This document shows, in pieces, positions 21,538 to 32,888 of a stretch of 64,000 nucleotides of DNA. This DNA is from Heliocidaris erythrogramma (taxonomy: Eukaryota > Echinodermata > Echinoidea > Camarodonta > Echinometridae): the NCBI GenBank assembly GCA_025617745.1, contig CM046861.1, positions 18,821,563 through 18,885,562 on the forward strand, written 5' to 3'. The notes beneath the pieces were generated by a model. It was not told where the DNA came from and ran no database searches. It saw nothing but the letters and a program-made list of their open reading frames with translations. The translations under genes and the position numbers were made by a program. How positions within the stretch are numbered: the stretch's first letter is position 1; each line of letters starts with the position of its first letter.

Positions 21538-21911
21538 ATTGATGTCACATACCGGTAGATGATTCTGTTATGTTATTATTCGAAATTGGTCCGAACAGAA
21601 AAACTGGGCAGCGAACGTATGTGAGTTCGAATACATTAAAGAAGGACATATTTACTAGGTTGGTGATACCAAAATGGAAACTTTTGAGATCATTAGTCTG
21701 GAAAATTGTCATTAGCAGCCATGGAAAATATTAATAGATCTAGACTGATGATGTTATTACTGTGGTAAGAAGGGGAAAAAATACCACAATAGCAACTTAA
21801 ATTTTTTATTTTTTCAAGGAAGTACAATGAAAATGTCATTTTTGTTCATTTGTACACATAATACATCACCCCTATAATTGGAGCTTGGTCTAATAATTTT
21901 CTCCAGGTGTA

Positions 21912-22838
21912 GTGTTTTACTGTCAAAATAGATGATACATATAAGATATTTCATATAAGTTTGTATTTCATCTTAATTTGTTGATCTTTTTCATTGATTT
22001 TATAGCATTTTGGATAGCTCACCTCAATCATTCAATGCCTTCCCTTTTTTAAACCTTTTTTAAACCACATGTTTCTTTTCTTTCCATAGGATATTTCCAA
22101 CCTGATTCTTGACCATTCCAGTGTAAAAGAATAAAGGGCAATGTATTATCATTAGCTAAAGGCACAAGGCATTATCAATTCAGGAGTCCAAATAAAGTGA
22201 CATACACCGATGTTTCATAAGCAAGGGTGAGCTATTGAGAGCCAGATTTTAAATGGAGAATTTTCCTTAATTTGGAATGTATTAATAATCAAATATTTTC
22301 TTTAATTCACAAACTAAAATGTTGATAATTCAATCATTTCAAGTATTTTCGGATGGAAACCAAACTCTAATTCAGATCACAAAAACTACATTAAAAAAGA
22401 AGTAAAAACTCAAAGTTTGAGGAAAAGCTGACAGTTTAGATATTGCGAATCTGAAGATGGCGAACAGTTTCTATTTTTATTAGAATTATCTAGGATATCC
22501 CTGCTCTTGAATGTTTCTGAAGAAACTTACAAACTTTCAATGAGTAATATAGGAGGACATTTTGAAAATGATATATTTAATAATCTTAAGATTTAGGATT
22601 AGGGGGAAAATCTTTCCAAAGAGAGAGAGAGAGAGTCAGAGTAATAGTTCCATTTTAGCAAAATGTTCCAGTTGCTTGACAACAAAATTGAATTGACAGA
22701 TATTGCATTGTGCCTTTCATATTTGTAGTGAAGCATTTGGAGAATGGAATTCTCTCTTCTCTTTTGACTATTCTTCCTGTCCTTAATAACTTTAGAAATG
22801 TTCCCTCTCGCACAATTCCTTTTCTTCTCTTTTTTTTA
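21912..22838. other. AT-rich non-coding stretch
   Basis: No gene or element recognised. A short (GA)n run lies at about 22621-22635. The minus-strand ORF 22655-22936 is driven by the GTCC microsatellite and is not a gene. Confidence 0.3.
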
Positions 22839-23380
22839 TGTCTCCGCCCACCGTAGGTGGTAGCCGGAGGCATTATGTTTTCGTCCGTCCGTCCGTCCGT
22901 CCGTCCGTCCCCTTTTCGTCCTCGCGATAACTTCAAAACTGTTTTTTTGATCAGTTTCTAACTTGGCCCATGTATGCATATGGGAGGGACGATGAACTGA
23001 TTAGATTTTGGGGTCTCAAGGTCAAAGGCCAAAGGTCACAGAGGTAATTATGTACGTAAAAATGGATCGTTCTCGCAATAACTTCAGAACTGTTTCACGG
23101 ATCAGCTTCTAACTTGGCCCATGTATGCATATGTGAGGGACGATGAACTGATTAGATTTAAGGGTCTTAAGGTCAAAGATCAAAGGTCATAGAGGTCATT
23201 ATATACGTCATTATATACATAAAAATGGTTCGTTCTCGCAATAACTTCAGAACTGTTTGACGGATCAACCTCTAACTTTGTCCATGTATGCATATGTGAG
23301 GGACGATGAACGGATTAGATATTAGGGTCTCAAGGTCAAAGTTCAAAGGTCATAGAGGTCATTATATACATAAAAATGGG
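22839..23380 (+). repeat. CCGCCCACC-type dispersed repeat with tandem units of about 150-165 bp
   Basis: Starts TCTCCGCCCACCGTAGGTGG, then a (GTCC)n microsatellite (about 22881-22910), then about 2.8 diverged tandem units. Each unit runs CTCGCRATAACTTCARAACT, then a GCCCATGTATGCATATG block, then GGTCAAAG...AAAGGTCA, then AGAGGTCATTATATAC. Unit starts are near 22921, 23072 and 23235. The AGGTCA-rich stretch resembles nuclear-receptor half sites. Related in design to the element at 25049. Confidence 0.6.
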
Positions 23381-25048
23381 TTGTGATGTATGGAGTCTAG
23401 GCCTACCTATTTTAGAAATTTCATGGGGACAGTGGTCTATTTGCTATGAAATATCTATTTCCTTGGTGTATTTGTACCCGATGAAAATGAAATGAAATAA
23501 ATTTTCTGTCTCCTGTGCTTTTTAAGTGAAAAGATTTGTAATTTTGTTGGACCAATCCCTTTTAGAGTGTACATGTATGCCATACATCTGGTGATGGCAG
23601 AGGCATAAATTCCGACCGCGCGCGGTCGAAGATTCATCTAGTTTCTTCTTAGTTTTCCTTTCATTTTTCCTCCCATCATCCACATATGTATTTAAACATA
23701 CAGTGTAGTAGTAGGGGCTCTGTGGTAATGATTACTGATCCATGTTCTGCTTCAGGATTGTGTGTTCAATAACTTTCCAATGTAACTTTCCGTTTTCTTC
23801 TGTAATAGAATTACTAAAAGGATTCCAACTCATATATTCCTGCCCGATTATTTTTTTTAAATTGCCATTAATGTTTCTCTTGTTATTTAGATTACGCATC
23901 CCACCCTAAGGGTCCTAGTCCAATTTGAAAGGCTAAATATGTTATTTTTATGTACACAGGTTTGTTAATTGTTCATGATAAGCGCACTACATGACTGTAT
24001 ACAAGCAACTCGTCATACTGTATTAAATTGTCCAAAAAAAAAGCAGCAATACAATATTTTCAAGCATCAAAGTAGATCATTGTTCCAGGTTATTGACGAA
24101 ACATTAATATTTACTCATGCAAATATAAAATATAGATTTAGATAATCAAAAGTGTTGGCTTGGGTCAAAACTGTTGTTCTATAAATCATATTGATTTGTT
24201 TGTTGTGGAGAATCACAAATGTAAAATTGATTCACAAGTATAATATTCTTTTATTATCAAGTGTTGTAGAGTTATGTTAGGAGCTGAATTGAATAATAAT
24301 TTGCATATCTTGAAACAAATATTTAATCATTCTTGGAGTTAACTGTGTATAATTATGGACAACCAGAAATAGTTAGCTAGAGATATGCATACAGGATAAT
24401 ATTATCATGTTAATAAAGATACTATAGTATCTTTATTCTCTTCAGTTACTAAATTTTTTAAAATATGGTATCTTGTACCATATTGCAAGTATTCTTGTCA
24501 TCATGTTTGATATAAGGAGTGGTATAATTTTAGCATCACCCAAATTGCTAAGGAATTAGCTTTAAGCTAAATTAATAAATGTATATGCAAGATAGTATTG
24601 CATTTATGCATTCAAATATATCACTTAATATCAATTGATCAGTCTAATGTTACATAATACATATCTTTATTATGATATTGATTATTTTACTCTGCTCATA
24701 CTATCAAGTGCATTGCAGTTTATTGGAATTGATGATCTCTATACTTTTTTGGATGGGTGTCATGGAGATGAATAGGACTTGTGATCCATTAAAGAGTGTC
24801 GTATTAGCATAGTCTGTGGTAATGTCTTTCATATGTCATAGATCATAGACAGCAGGCTGATGTAGACCATGTATGAAATAGTATTGGATATTTTTGTTGG
24901 TTATTGTTGCTTTAATTGATATTTATAATGTCTTTGATTTTGTTTCACATGTGCATATTGTTAATAAATATAAGTATAAAATGTTATATGGATTTCTGTG
25001 AACTTGATTTATTATTTGCCTTCCCGATATGTTCGGTTAGTTTTTGTC
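23381..25048. other. AT-rich non-coding stretch
   Basis: No gene recognised. It contains a perfect 26-bp palindrome at 24412-24437 (half site AATAAAGATACTA). Confidence 0.35.
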
Positions 25049-25558
25049 TCGCCCACCGGAGGTGAAGGCGAGACTAAGGGATCCAAATGTCGTCCGTCCG
25101 TCACAAACGTATAATGACAGATAACTTTGCAACCGTCACTCACTTTTCAACCAAACTTGGGTTGTAGATGCACTGAGGGGACCTCCATGTTATGGTGCTG
25201 TTGGAGGTCACATGATAAGGTCAAAGGTCATACGTTAAAGTTTACCTGCAAGACCCTCTTATGACGAAAACTTTGCAACCATCACTCACTTTTCAACCAA
25301 ACTTGGGTTTTAGAAGCACTTGGGGGACCTGCATGTTATGCTGCCATCAGAGGTCACATGGTAAGGTCAAAGGTCATTTCAGGTCAAACATTATAGTTTA
25401 CCCGCAAGACTCTCTTATGACATAACTTTGTAAACGTCACTTTCCAAACAGTAATATAGATATATGCAAGCATAACTTATGCAGATTTATGCACTTGGGA
25501 GACCTGTTGCATGGCATCAGAGATCACGATATTTCTAGTTATTGCATGTGGGCGAGAC
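25049..25558. mobile_element. MITE-like element with GTCTCGCCCAC inverted ends
   Basis: The left end GTCTCGCCCACCGG and right end CATGTGGGCGAGAC are inverted repeats. The left end itself also forms a hairpin (GTCTCGCC...GGCGAGAC). Inside are a GTCCGTCCGTC run and about 2.5 tandem units of about 150 bp (AACTTTGCAACCGTCACTCA, then ACTTGGGTTTTAGA, then GGTCAAAGGTCAT). Two units carry AGGTCAAAGGTCA, a perfect DR1 arrangement. No coding capacity, and the superfamily is not assigned. Confidence 0.6.
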
Positions 25559-25661
25559 ACATTATCGCTAATGCCTTGTTTATTGAAACTACCACCTTGT
25601 TTATTGAAACTACCACGTGCAGTAATATTGCTTCAATTGAATAGCCAAGTTATTAAAGAAA

Positions 25662-25937
25662 TCAGGGGCGTATCCAGGATTTCCCAATAGGGGGGGGGGG
25701 GGGCGCCAGGCATTATTGATCGCCGTCCTGGGGGAGGAGGTGCCCCCTCCCCTTTGGAAAATTTTTGCTTCTGAAGAAGGGCTGAGATGCAAAATAATCC
25801 TATATGTGACCAATTTTGAAGCCTATTTAATGAACAACTTATTTTTTATTTTTTTTTGCTAGTTTTTTTACGACGGCCAATGGGGGGGGGGGGGGGGCAC
25901 GTGCCTGTTGTGCCACCCCTGGATACGCCACTGATGC
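25662..25937. mobile_element. Short MITE with CAGGGGCGTATCCAGG / CCTGGATACGCCACTG ends
   Basis: The inverted ends differ by one base over 16. The interior holds G13-14 tracts and a CCCCTCCCC region. No transposase. The ends resemble hAT-like MITEs (from memory), but an 8-bp target duplication is not evident. Related ends (GGGGCGGATCAAGAGG, CAGTGGCGGATTTAAGG) occur at 38489 and 38698. Confidence 0.55.
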
Positions 25938-26447
25938 ACATATTGTTCTAAAAACATAGTTTTGAGAAATCATTATTCTGAGTTCCAAGTAATAACAATT
26001 TGCAAAATTAAGTAAGTGATTTGATAAAGGGTAAGATCAGTTCGTCCAATCCCCATTTGGACCAATTACTCACAAGTTTATTACTTTATTGGTCTTTTTG
26101 GTTTAATATCTATTTGGCCAAATAGAAAATGGGTCAAATGGTAAGGGCCACGAGGGCTTTCTCATAATTATGCAGGAACCTAGTGGTCTCAGGGGAGGGG
26201 GGGGGGGGGGGCAAAACATCTGAGCTAGCGGTAATCCATATATTAGTATTCAACAAGGAAACTACATTTCGATGGCCCATGCAATAACGGGACAGGGAGG
26301 AGATGTGTAGCTGAAAATCTGGAAATACATGGATCCAGTGCTTAACATCACCTTTTACAAGCAGTAAATCTTCATGAAAATGTGTTTATATTGCCAAGAG
26401 CAATATCAAATTGTTAACTTAACAAAATTATTCCGAACCCTGATAAC
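25938..26447. other. Non-coding stretch
   Basis: No gene recognised. A G-rich run sits at about 26195-26211. Confidence 0.3.
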
Positions 26448-26449
26448 TA

Positions 26450-28111
26450 CAGTTAACAACAAAATTATTCATACCCCTTGGAAAATTCTATTTTTTGCAT
26501 GAATGGTTAACTGAATTTAATTGCACATCACTTGAATACATTTAGTTATCTTCTGCAAATGAATGCTGTTTCTGGTTTCACCTCATTTGCATAACAATAG
26601 AAAAGGTGAATTATCCAAACTGGGTGATGTTCAAAATTATTCATACCCTTGGTGATCTATTGACTTTGTCAATCAGTATGAATCCAGTCCTTGTGATTAA
26701 TGCTCGTAACACTTTCTTCACACTGTCACAATGCTTCTAGAGGTCTCTAGTGAGATATCAGGCCAATACCTGGTCTCCAATGGCCCAATCTCCTTGAGGA
26801 TGTTGTCCACACATGCCATCACCTGGTCTTCAGGGGATTTGATGGATTTAAAGCAGATTTTGTGTTTGCAGGTGGTGTAGTTTTAGACGTCATGAGGACA
26901 GGACTATGATATTGATATTTTTGTTAATATTCCTTACATTTTAATGACAATTCTGTATCTAAGTTGAAACAAAGCACTCTTCCAGGAGAGACTTCCCTAG
27001 AGGCATTCACTGTTGCACTGTCAAGGCAAGGTATTTCCTGATACTTTTGTTCCATTATTATTAAGAATGTTTAGGGAGGCCATGGTAGTTGTCTAAAGTC
27101 TAAAGGTTGGATGGTGCCAATTTTATCAGTTTATTCAGTTACACTGATTGACACATTTTTGATATGGACACCTGCAAGTGGGTACTCTAGTGAAGCTTAA
27201 AATACTGATCTTTATGTTCCAGTGCACTGTCAAATTGGTAGCATTTTGTGCACTGCAGCTGGTAACATGGAGGGCATATAGTATAAATTTGGTTTACATT
27301 CATTTTGATATATCAAGGATTGTAGCTTTCATACCAAAGATACAAAGAATATACCATATGAAGATTGATATACAGTAACAGTCAATGTGGGATGTGTATG
27401 GTACTCAAAGGTTACATACTGTTATTCGTGGTGACCTGACGTTAGAGTCATGAAATGACTTTAATATCACCAACATGGCCTTCCTGAGCACTCTGATCAA
27501 GAATGGGGCCAATGAATAAAGGTGAACCCTCCCACAGGCAGTGCAAAAGGGAAGGGCTCTTCAGGAATGGTGCTTTGCTTCATAAGTAGATAAAGAATTT
27601 TTATTAAAATGCATGGAATAAATGACCGAAAATTTCAATATCATAGTCCTGTCCTCATGACGTCGATAACTGCATCACCTGTAGGACACGAAATCTAATG
27701 AACTCCCTGAAGGTCAGGTGAAGGCATGTGTTGACACATCCTCAAGGAGATTGAGACATTGGAGAACAAGTACTGGCCTGATATCCCAGCAGAGACCCCT
27801 CCGGAAGCCATGTGACGGTGTATTGAAATAAAGTGAATTACAAGCATTAATCACAAGGATCGGATTCATACTGATTGACAAAGTCAATAAATCACCAAGG
27901 GTATGAATAATTTTGAACATCGCCCAGTTTGGATAACTCACCTTTTCTATTGTTATGCAAATGAGGTGAAACCGGAAACGGCATTCATTTGCAGATGATA
28001 ACTAAATGTATTCAAGCGATGTGCAAGTAACTTCATTTAACCATTCATTTTTAGGAAAAATGCAAAAAACTAGAATTTTCCAAGGGGTATGAATAATTTT
28101 GTTGTTAACTG
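26450..28111. mobile_element. Tc1/mariner-like element with long (about 470 bp) inverted arms
   Basis: The left end CAGTTAACAACAAAATTATT and right end AATAATTTTGTTGTTAACTG are perfect inverses, each flanked by TA (26448-26449, 28112-28113). Similarity between arms continues to about 26925 and 27640, with landmarks CAAATGAGGTGAAAC, GACTTTGTCAATCAGTATGA and GTCCTGTCCTCATGACGTC. The arms contain degraded C-terminal transposase-like coding (KEIETLENKYWPDIPAETPP on plus near 27740-27810). At 1662 bp it is Tc1-sized but has no intact transposase; it is now a fold-back derivative. Confidence 0.65.
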
Positions 28112-28435
28112 TATATACAGTAAATGTGTTTGCATCATCTCTTTCTTTGTCTGAAATCTGTCAAAAGGGGAATTTGCCCAATTGCCCCTCCCTCAAATAT
28201 GCTCACGGTGCACTGAGACGAAACAATTTACAGCCCAACTGGTCATCAGAACAGTAATACTTGAAAACTGGACCAACTGATAAGTCCACATGGAAAATAG
28301 ACGAACTGGGTGTTGACAGATTGATACTGGGTATATGGATAGAAGAAAGACCGAATATATAATAGACAAATTTGTATTTGACAAAGTAGCAATAAACCAT
28401 TATACGACCCCTATTACAGTCTTTCTGTTTTCAAC
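28112..28435. other. Non-coding stretch
   Basis: No gene recognised; short overlapping minus-strand ORFs are not protein-like. Confidence 0.3.
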
Positions 28436-28675
28436 AATAGACCTGTTTACAAATATATTCAAATTTTATGCATGCTTTTAAAATAACGGTTGCTCTTGAC
28501 AACCTGAAAGCTTGTCAGAGGCTTGTCAGACATAGGAACAAGTAATGTATGCAAACTAGATTCCAAGTATTGTAGTTCATTCATTAATAACAGGTTTATG
28601 CATGGACTACCTCGTTACTAGGTCCCCAGGAAAGAAAAATCCATGAATTTGAATAACTTTGTAAACAGGTCTATT
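28436..28675. mobile_element. Short palindromic-ended MITE (AATAGACCTGTTTACAAA ends)
   Basis: The left end AATAGACCTGTTTACAAA and right end TTTGTAAACAGGTCTATT are perfect inverses, 240 bp apart end to end. No coding capacity. Confidence 0.65.
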
Positions 28676-29468
28676 AGCGTAGGCCAAAGGGAAGATGGAA
28701 AAATACCCTCTCCGATCCCCGTGGGCCCCAATATAAATTGTTGGAAAGATATTCTGTTTTCACATTAACCTAAATACGGTCACAAAGGTTCGGTGCGTTC
28801 GTACGAATCTCACTGTTCGTACGAATTCCGGAGTTCGTAAATTCTGACGGCCTTCTTACAGAGTTTGTACGAACGCCGTTTAATTCGCAAGAACAATTTG
28901 AAACCTTATTGAAAAATGAAGTGATTTCAGTTATACGATGGCCCTAGAGTTCGTACGTTTTTCGTAAGAATGCCTTGAGTTATGCTTTCGTCAGACTTAC
29001 GGCCATCTTACGATTTTTGTTGGTCGTACGTGCAACTCAAGGCACTCTCAAGTTATTTGAGAAGAAGATCTTAATACGAAGTTTTGTACATTTTGTCTGG
29101 TTGCAAAAGGCGCTGCTATGACAGGAGATGCTTCCTCGTCGAACACCATGAACAGAGTGAGGATTTGAACTTTGAACATAATTATAGGCCATCGGCCCAG
29201 AGGGAAAGGTTATAGTCTTAATCAGGATGTTTCATGTATTTTTTAATTTTCTTTATTTTTTTCTTTTTTTTTCCGGACAGAGCTTTTGCCTTTTGGTAAA
29301 GTCGTAACTAAAGGGCATAATCTTAATATTGTCCCTTCAAATACAAACTTATGTCCCCAAACAGATAGGAATCAACTCTAACTGCACCAGGGAGGAGAGG
29401 GAGAGAGTTGGGAGGGGGGCCTCGAACTAGATGTTTGTAAAGTTATTTGCTGTGAAATTTCTATTAAT
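28676..29468. other. Non-coding stretch rich in GTTCGTACGAA motifs
   Basis: From 28796 to 29036 short inverted motifs built on TTCGTACGAA recur several times in both orientations, suggesting a decayed palindromic element. The remaining sequence up to the DIRS C left end has no recognised feature. Confidence 0.35.
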
Positions 29469-29489
29469 ATTTACTGCAATAAATCATAT

Positions 29490-29645
29490 ATACCTACCTA
29501 TTATGCCAGTAGTCTTGACTACGGGACCCCTTCGAGAATTTAACACACATGAGTCACAATATTGTGCGCACCCCCCGTAATCCTATTGTCCCCTTCGCCA
29601 CTCACGCGCGTCAACACGCTACGGCCATCTTCCTCTTTCTTGCTC
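29490..29645 (+). repeat. Left inverted terminal repeat of element C
   Basis: Block from TACCTACCTATTATGCCAGT onward; its reverse complement is at about 37590-37746. Confidence 0.8.
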
Positions 29646-30186
29646 GCCCCCGACGAGTTAGGACGTCTAGTCACAGCGCTCCTGAAATCAGGTCTTTTAG
29701 TAGCTTTTAGGCGCGCCTTTTCGCATCTTTAAAGCACTTTTAGGTACCTATATTCTCTTAGATTATAGTACTTTGTGTTTTAGTAATCACTCTTGGCGAT
29801 TGCAAGGGATTTTTGATTCCTTTCCTTGGCATTTATTTTTCGCTTTCACGGTCAGCCCCACGTAGATATTTCTGTGTGTTTGCGGGTGTTTCCGTTTGTC
29901 ACCGAGCCTTTGGGTTCGGTGTTTGTTCTTACGGTTTTGGCTGTGAAAATTTTTTGTGCGTATCTCCCAAATAAACTTTAGTCTTATTTACTGCATTCAG
30001 TTGAAGTATTTCTTATTTTGAAAAGTATACTTTATTGTTTGTTTTATTGCAGTGGTATGAATTCGGAAGAAGAAGCAGTTAGGTCACGGAGACCTGCTTC
30101 TTCCGAAGAGTCGTCTAGCAAGACGACTCGGCCTTCCAGAACTCTCCCGAGTACTTCGGTACATGGGGGAGGGAGGAGGGCTACGG

Positions 30187-30460
30187 GTAAGTTGCCTAGT
30201 GGTGTTTCCTTGCAGAGTTTGCCAGTCTCGGAGCTTGCGGCTTCGGGACGGGTGGCATTAACTGAGTCTGGATTGTCAACTCCGAAGCCTGTGGCTTCGG
30301 GGTGGGTGGCGTCAGATTCTAGTGGTTTGGATATCTCGAATCCAATCCCCCGGTCGTCAAGACCAGAAGGGGGGGGGGGGGGCGGTTGTTTCCCGTACGG
30401 TAGCGTTCACTCGCTCTGATCCGTTACTCGCGTTAGGGGAGACGCGCCCCACTACTGCAG
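30187..30460 (+). other. Predicted spliceosomal intron in gag of element C
   Basis: Donor GG/GTAAGTT, acceptor CCACTACTGCAG/GG. The phase is identical to the element A intron although length differs (274 versus 259 nt). It includes a G14 run at 30369-30382 and the in-frame stop ending at 30419. Confidence 0.5.
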
Positions 30461-30858
30461 GGCAACCCACGGGCTTAGTCCATGTTGGTCTGGGTTCTCA
30501 AACCCTAGCCCCCGGCCGACGCCATATGGGGGAACGAGTACTTCCCGGCTGTCTACATTGCCAGCTAATGGGAATGCTCGAGCTAACAATTATGGACGCT
30601 CTTCGGAGCAACAGGTGTGTGAGTGCGTGACTACTAGTGCTCCCCTATTGCCGCTCTCTAGCGGTCCAATAGTGGGTTCACACGCCTTTAGTAGTCATCG
30701 GGCACATACCGAGTCATCTCGGTCTGCCCCCGCACTGGGTGCTTTTAGCTCCCAACCCATGGCTACCGCATCTTCTTGCTTAGCCAATATGGGTGATTTG
30801 TGCGAATCTTTGGGGTTACACCCTGAGCGCTCTAATCCCTTTGAGGGAGGTGAGCGTC

Positions 30859-31545
30859 ACTCCCGGGTACATTTCTGTAAAATAGTTGGTATTTTCTGTT
30901 GCATGTACTAAAGGTATGGGGGGGAAAATAAGATAAATATTTTAAATACTTGCTTTCAAATTCAGCCCTTAAAAATCTCACTCCTACCTCAAATGGCCGT
31001 TAGGAAGAACTTTTGATATTTACAGCAAAATCCAAAGTCAAAATCTTGTCCAAAACCGGAGAAATCCCGCCGATTTGTTTCGCGATCGCGTGTTGTTTAC
31101 AAACTGCCGATGTCCTAGACTAAAATCGGCCAATATAATTTTTGTCCACGAAGAAACTCGGGATCGCAAGGGCACATCGATCTTTACGATCGCGCACACA
31201 GAAAATCGGAACTTTTCCGTGTACGCCATAGGGACCGAATTTTTGAGGACAAAACTCTTTTGGGGAGATGTCAGCGCCCGCGGCGACCAGGAAATGTACA
31301 CAATGACTCCGATAGCTCGTTTCGCGAGAATCAACAGTAAATTGCGGATTTCATTTTTGTAAATATCTTTTCCAACATTGGTGAGTTGAATTTATTGTAT
31401 TTCTTGGATATTTTGGGGTCGTTTTTGAAAATTAAATGCCGATTTTGAGTGAATATTGGTGACTTTTGTGCAGTGGTGTTTTAAAAAGATGAGGTGTATG
31501 ACTGCCTACATTATACACACAAAGTATAGGAATGTACCTATGAGT
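30859..31545. mobile_element. MITE-like insertion in gag of element C
   Basis: Element A has no counterpart to this 687-bp segment. Its flanks repeat GGTGAGCGTC (30849-30858 and 31546-31555), a 10-bp target duplication. Near the edges, GGGTACATTTCTGT and (reverse complement of the right edge) TAGGTACATTCCTAT are similar inverted ends. A 9-10-bp duplication would suit a Mutator-like element, but the superfamily is uncertain. Two overlapping ORFs of 95-98 codons inside have no recognised domain. Confidence 0.6.
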
Positions 31546-32888
31546 GGTGAGCGTCCCTCCGCGGAGGGTTCGGTTCGTGTTTCCGAAGCGGCTTCGGAGA
31601 TCCGAACGAATCCGATTTAAGCGCTCTAAGAAAAGGGTTACGGCTACGACTCTTGTCGAGCCAGCCAAGAAAAAGGCCAAGAAGAAGGCAAAAAGTGGCC
31701 AGGCTTTGCCGGCCTCTTGCCCGTCTGGCCTGGCTAACCCGGCTAGCTCCTCTCAAGCTGATATGTTCAGCATGATGCGGGCTTTTGCTCAGGATCAGGG
31801 TTGGTCCTTTGTACCGGCTACTTCAACCCTGGCTTCTGTCCCTATTCAGGGGTCTGACTTTGAGACTAATCAGCCTTTTGTGATTGATTCGTCTTTGTCT
31901 GAGTCGGGTTCGCATGTGCCTCCTATTCCCGCGGCCCTTGGGGCGCCGCTGGGCGAGGACACTTTTGTTGAACCATGCGGGGCTCTGCCTGCTGAGTCCT
32001 TTGTTTGCGGTCCTTTGTCTCATTCCACTCGGGTGGAACCAGACTTGGAGGCGGCCTCTCAAGCTTCGGTTTCTGAATCGCTTGGGCAGGCGGAGCCTCA
32101 ATCGCTCGCCCTGTGTGGGATGGAAGCGATTGCTTTGTTGTCTAAATATCTCCCTGAATTTCAGTCAGCCCGCGCGCAGGGTTCGACTTCGCGTTGGTTT
32201 AAGCAGCAGGATTCCTCCGAGGGTATTGCTCTCGAGGAGGATTTCAAGCTGGAGTATGACCGCATTGAGGCTGCGCTGTTGGTTAAGCGCCCTACTGCGG
32301 TTAAGGGTAAGGCTTTCGCCTTCGGTTCTCAGGATCAAGACAGCTTTTTCAAAGCTAAGACTCTTTCTCCGGAGATTTTAGAAGTTGGTCGTCGCTTGCA
32401 GGCGACTAATCCGCTTACCTCCGCTGCGTTCAAGGCGGAGGATAAGCTTAGGTTTAATGTTGAAAACCAGGTTAGGTCAGGTATGCGTTTGGCGGCTTTT
32501 CAAGGGTTTCTCTCCGACCTTAGGTCCAGGGCGGACGAGTTGAATGTTACTGATGGTGACAAGCTGGTTATTGACGACTTGCTGCATACTCTTTTTTGTC
32601 TGCAGTGGTCGCAGCTTTCCACCGCAGCTGCTTCGGTTACGTTCCGTCGCAGGACCTTGGCTCTCTCGGCACTGGGTGTTAGAGAGTCGGGCATTGCTCA
32701 ACTTTTCCGGGATGTACCGTCTCGGGGTCCTTCGCTTTTTGGTGGTAAATTCGCTACGGTTTTTCAGAGAGAGATCGATGCGCGAAAACAGATCTCGGAT
32801 ATGACTAAGCAGTTTCACACTAGCTCTTAGTCGACGCGGGCCCCTGTCCGGCGGAGGCCTGCTGGTCCCGCTTCGGGTCAACGCAGTC

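Larger units (their letters stand above)
5234..21540 (+). mobile_element. DIRS-type retrotransposon, element B (outer, interrupted by element A)
   Basis: The left end ATTTACTAC at 5234 and the right end TTTTACTG near 21537 recur joined, in reverse complement, inside the internal complementary region at 21205-21294. This circle-junction complement is diagnostic of DIRS elements. Coding order is gag (15946-18215), RT/RNase H (18136-20162) and tyrosine recombinase (20163-21157). B's left end occupies 5234-5551; DIRS A was inserted there, and B resumes at about 15651. There is no target duplication beyond a shared ATT, as expected for YR integration. The right terminal segment is in direct rather than inverted orientation compared with the left end, unlike A and C. 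Gag and YR are frameshifted and RT has an early stop, so the copy is non-autonomous. Confidence 0.85.
4987..21909. mobile_element. Tc1-like inverted-repeat element (MITE), split by nested DIRS insertions
   Basis: The left arm, 4987-5233, starts CAGCCCTGGAAAAATTATCA. The reverse complement of the right arm (about 21690-21909) starts CACCTGGAGAAAATTATTAG, and the arms stay similar for about 200 bp, including a shared AGACCAAGCTCCAATTA block and a TAACATCATCAGT block. Each outer end is flanked by TA (4985-4986 and 21910-21911). TA duplications with CAG/CAC-type ends and a GGAAAAATTAT start are typical of Tc1/mariner elements. No transposase remains. Without the nested DNA the element would be about 0.6 kb, so it was probably a non-autonomous MITE already fixed before DIRS element B landed in it. 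Confidence 0.6.

Noticed and set aside
22655-22936. Minus-strand ORF with GRTDGRTD repeats
   Set aside because: Created by the GTCC microsatellite of a dispersed repeat.
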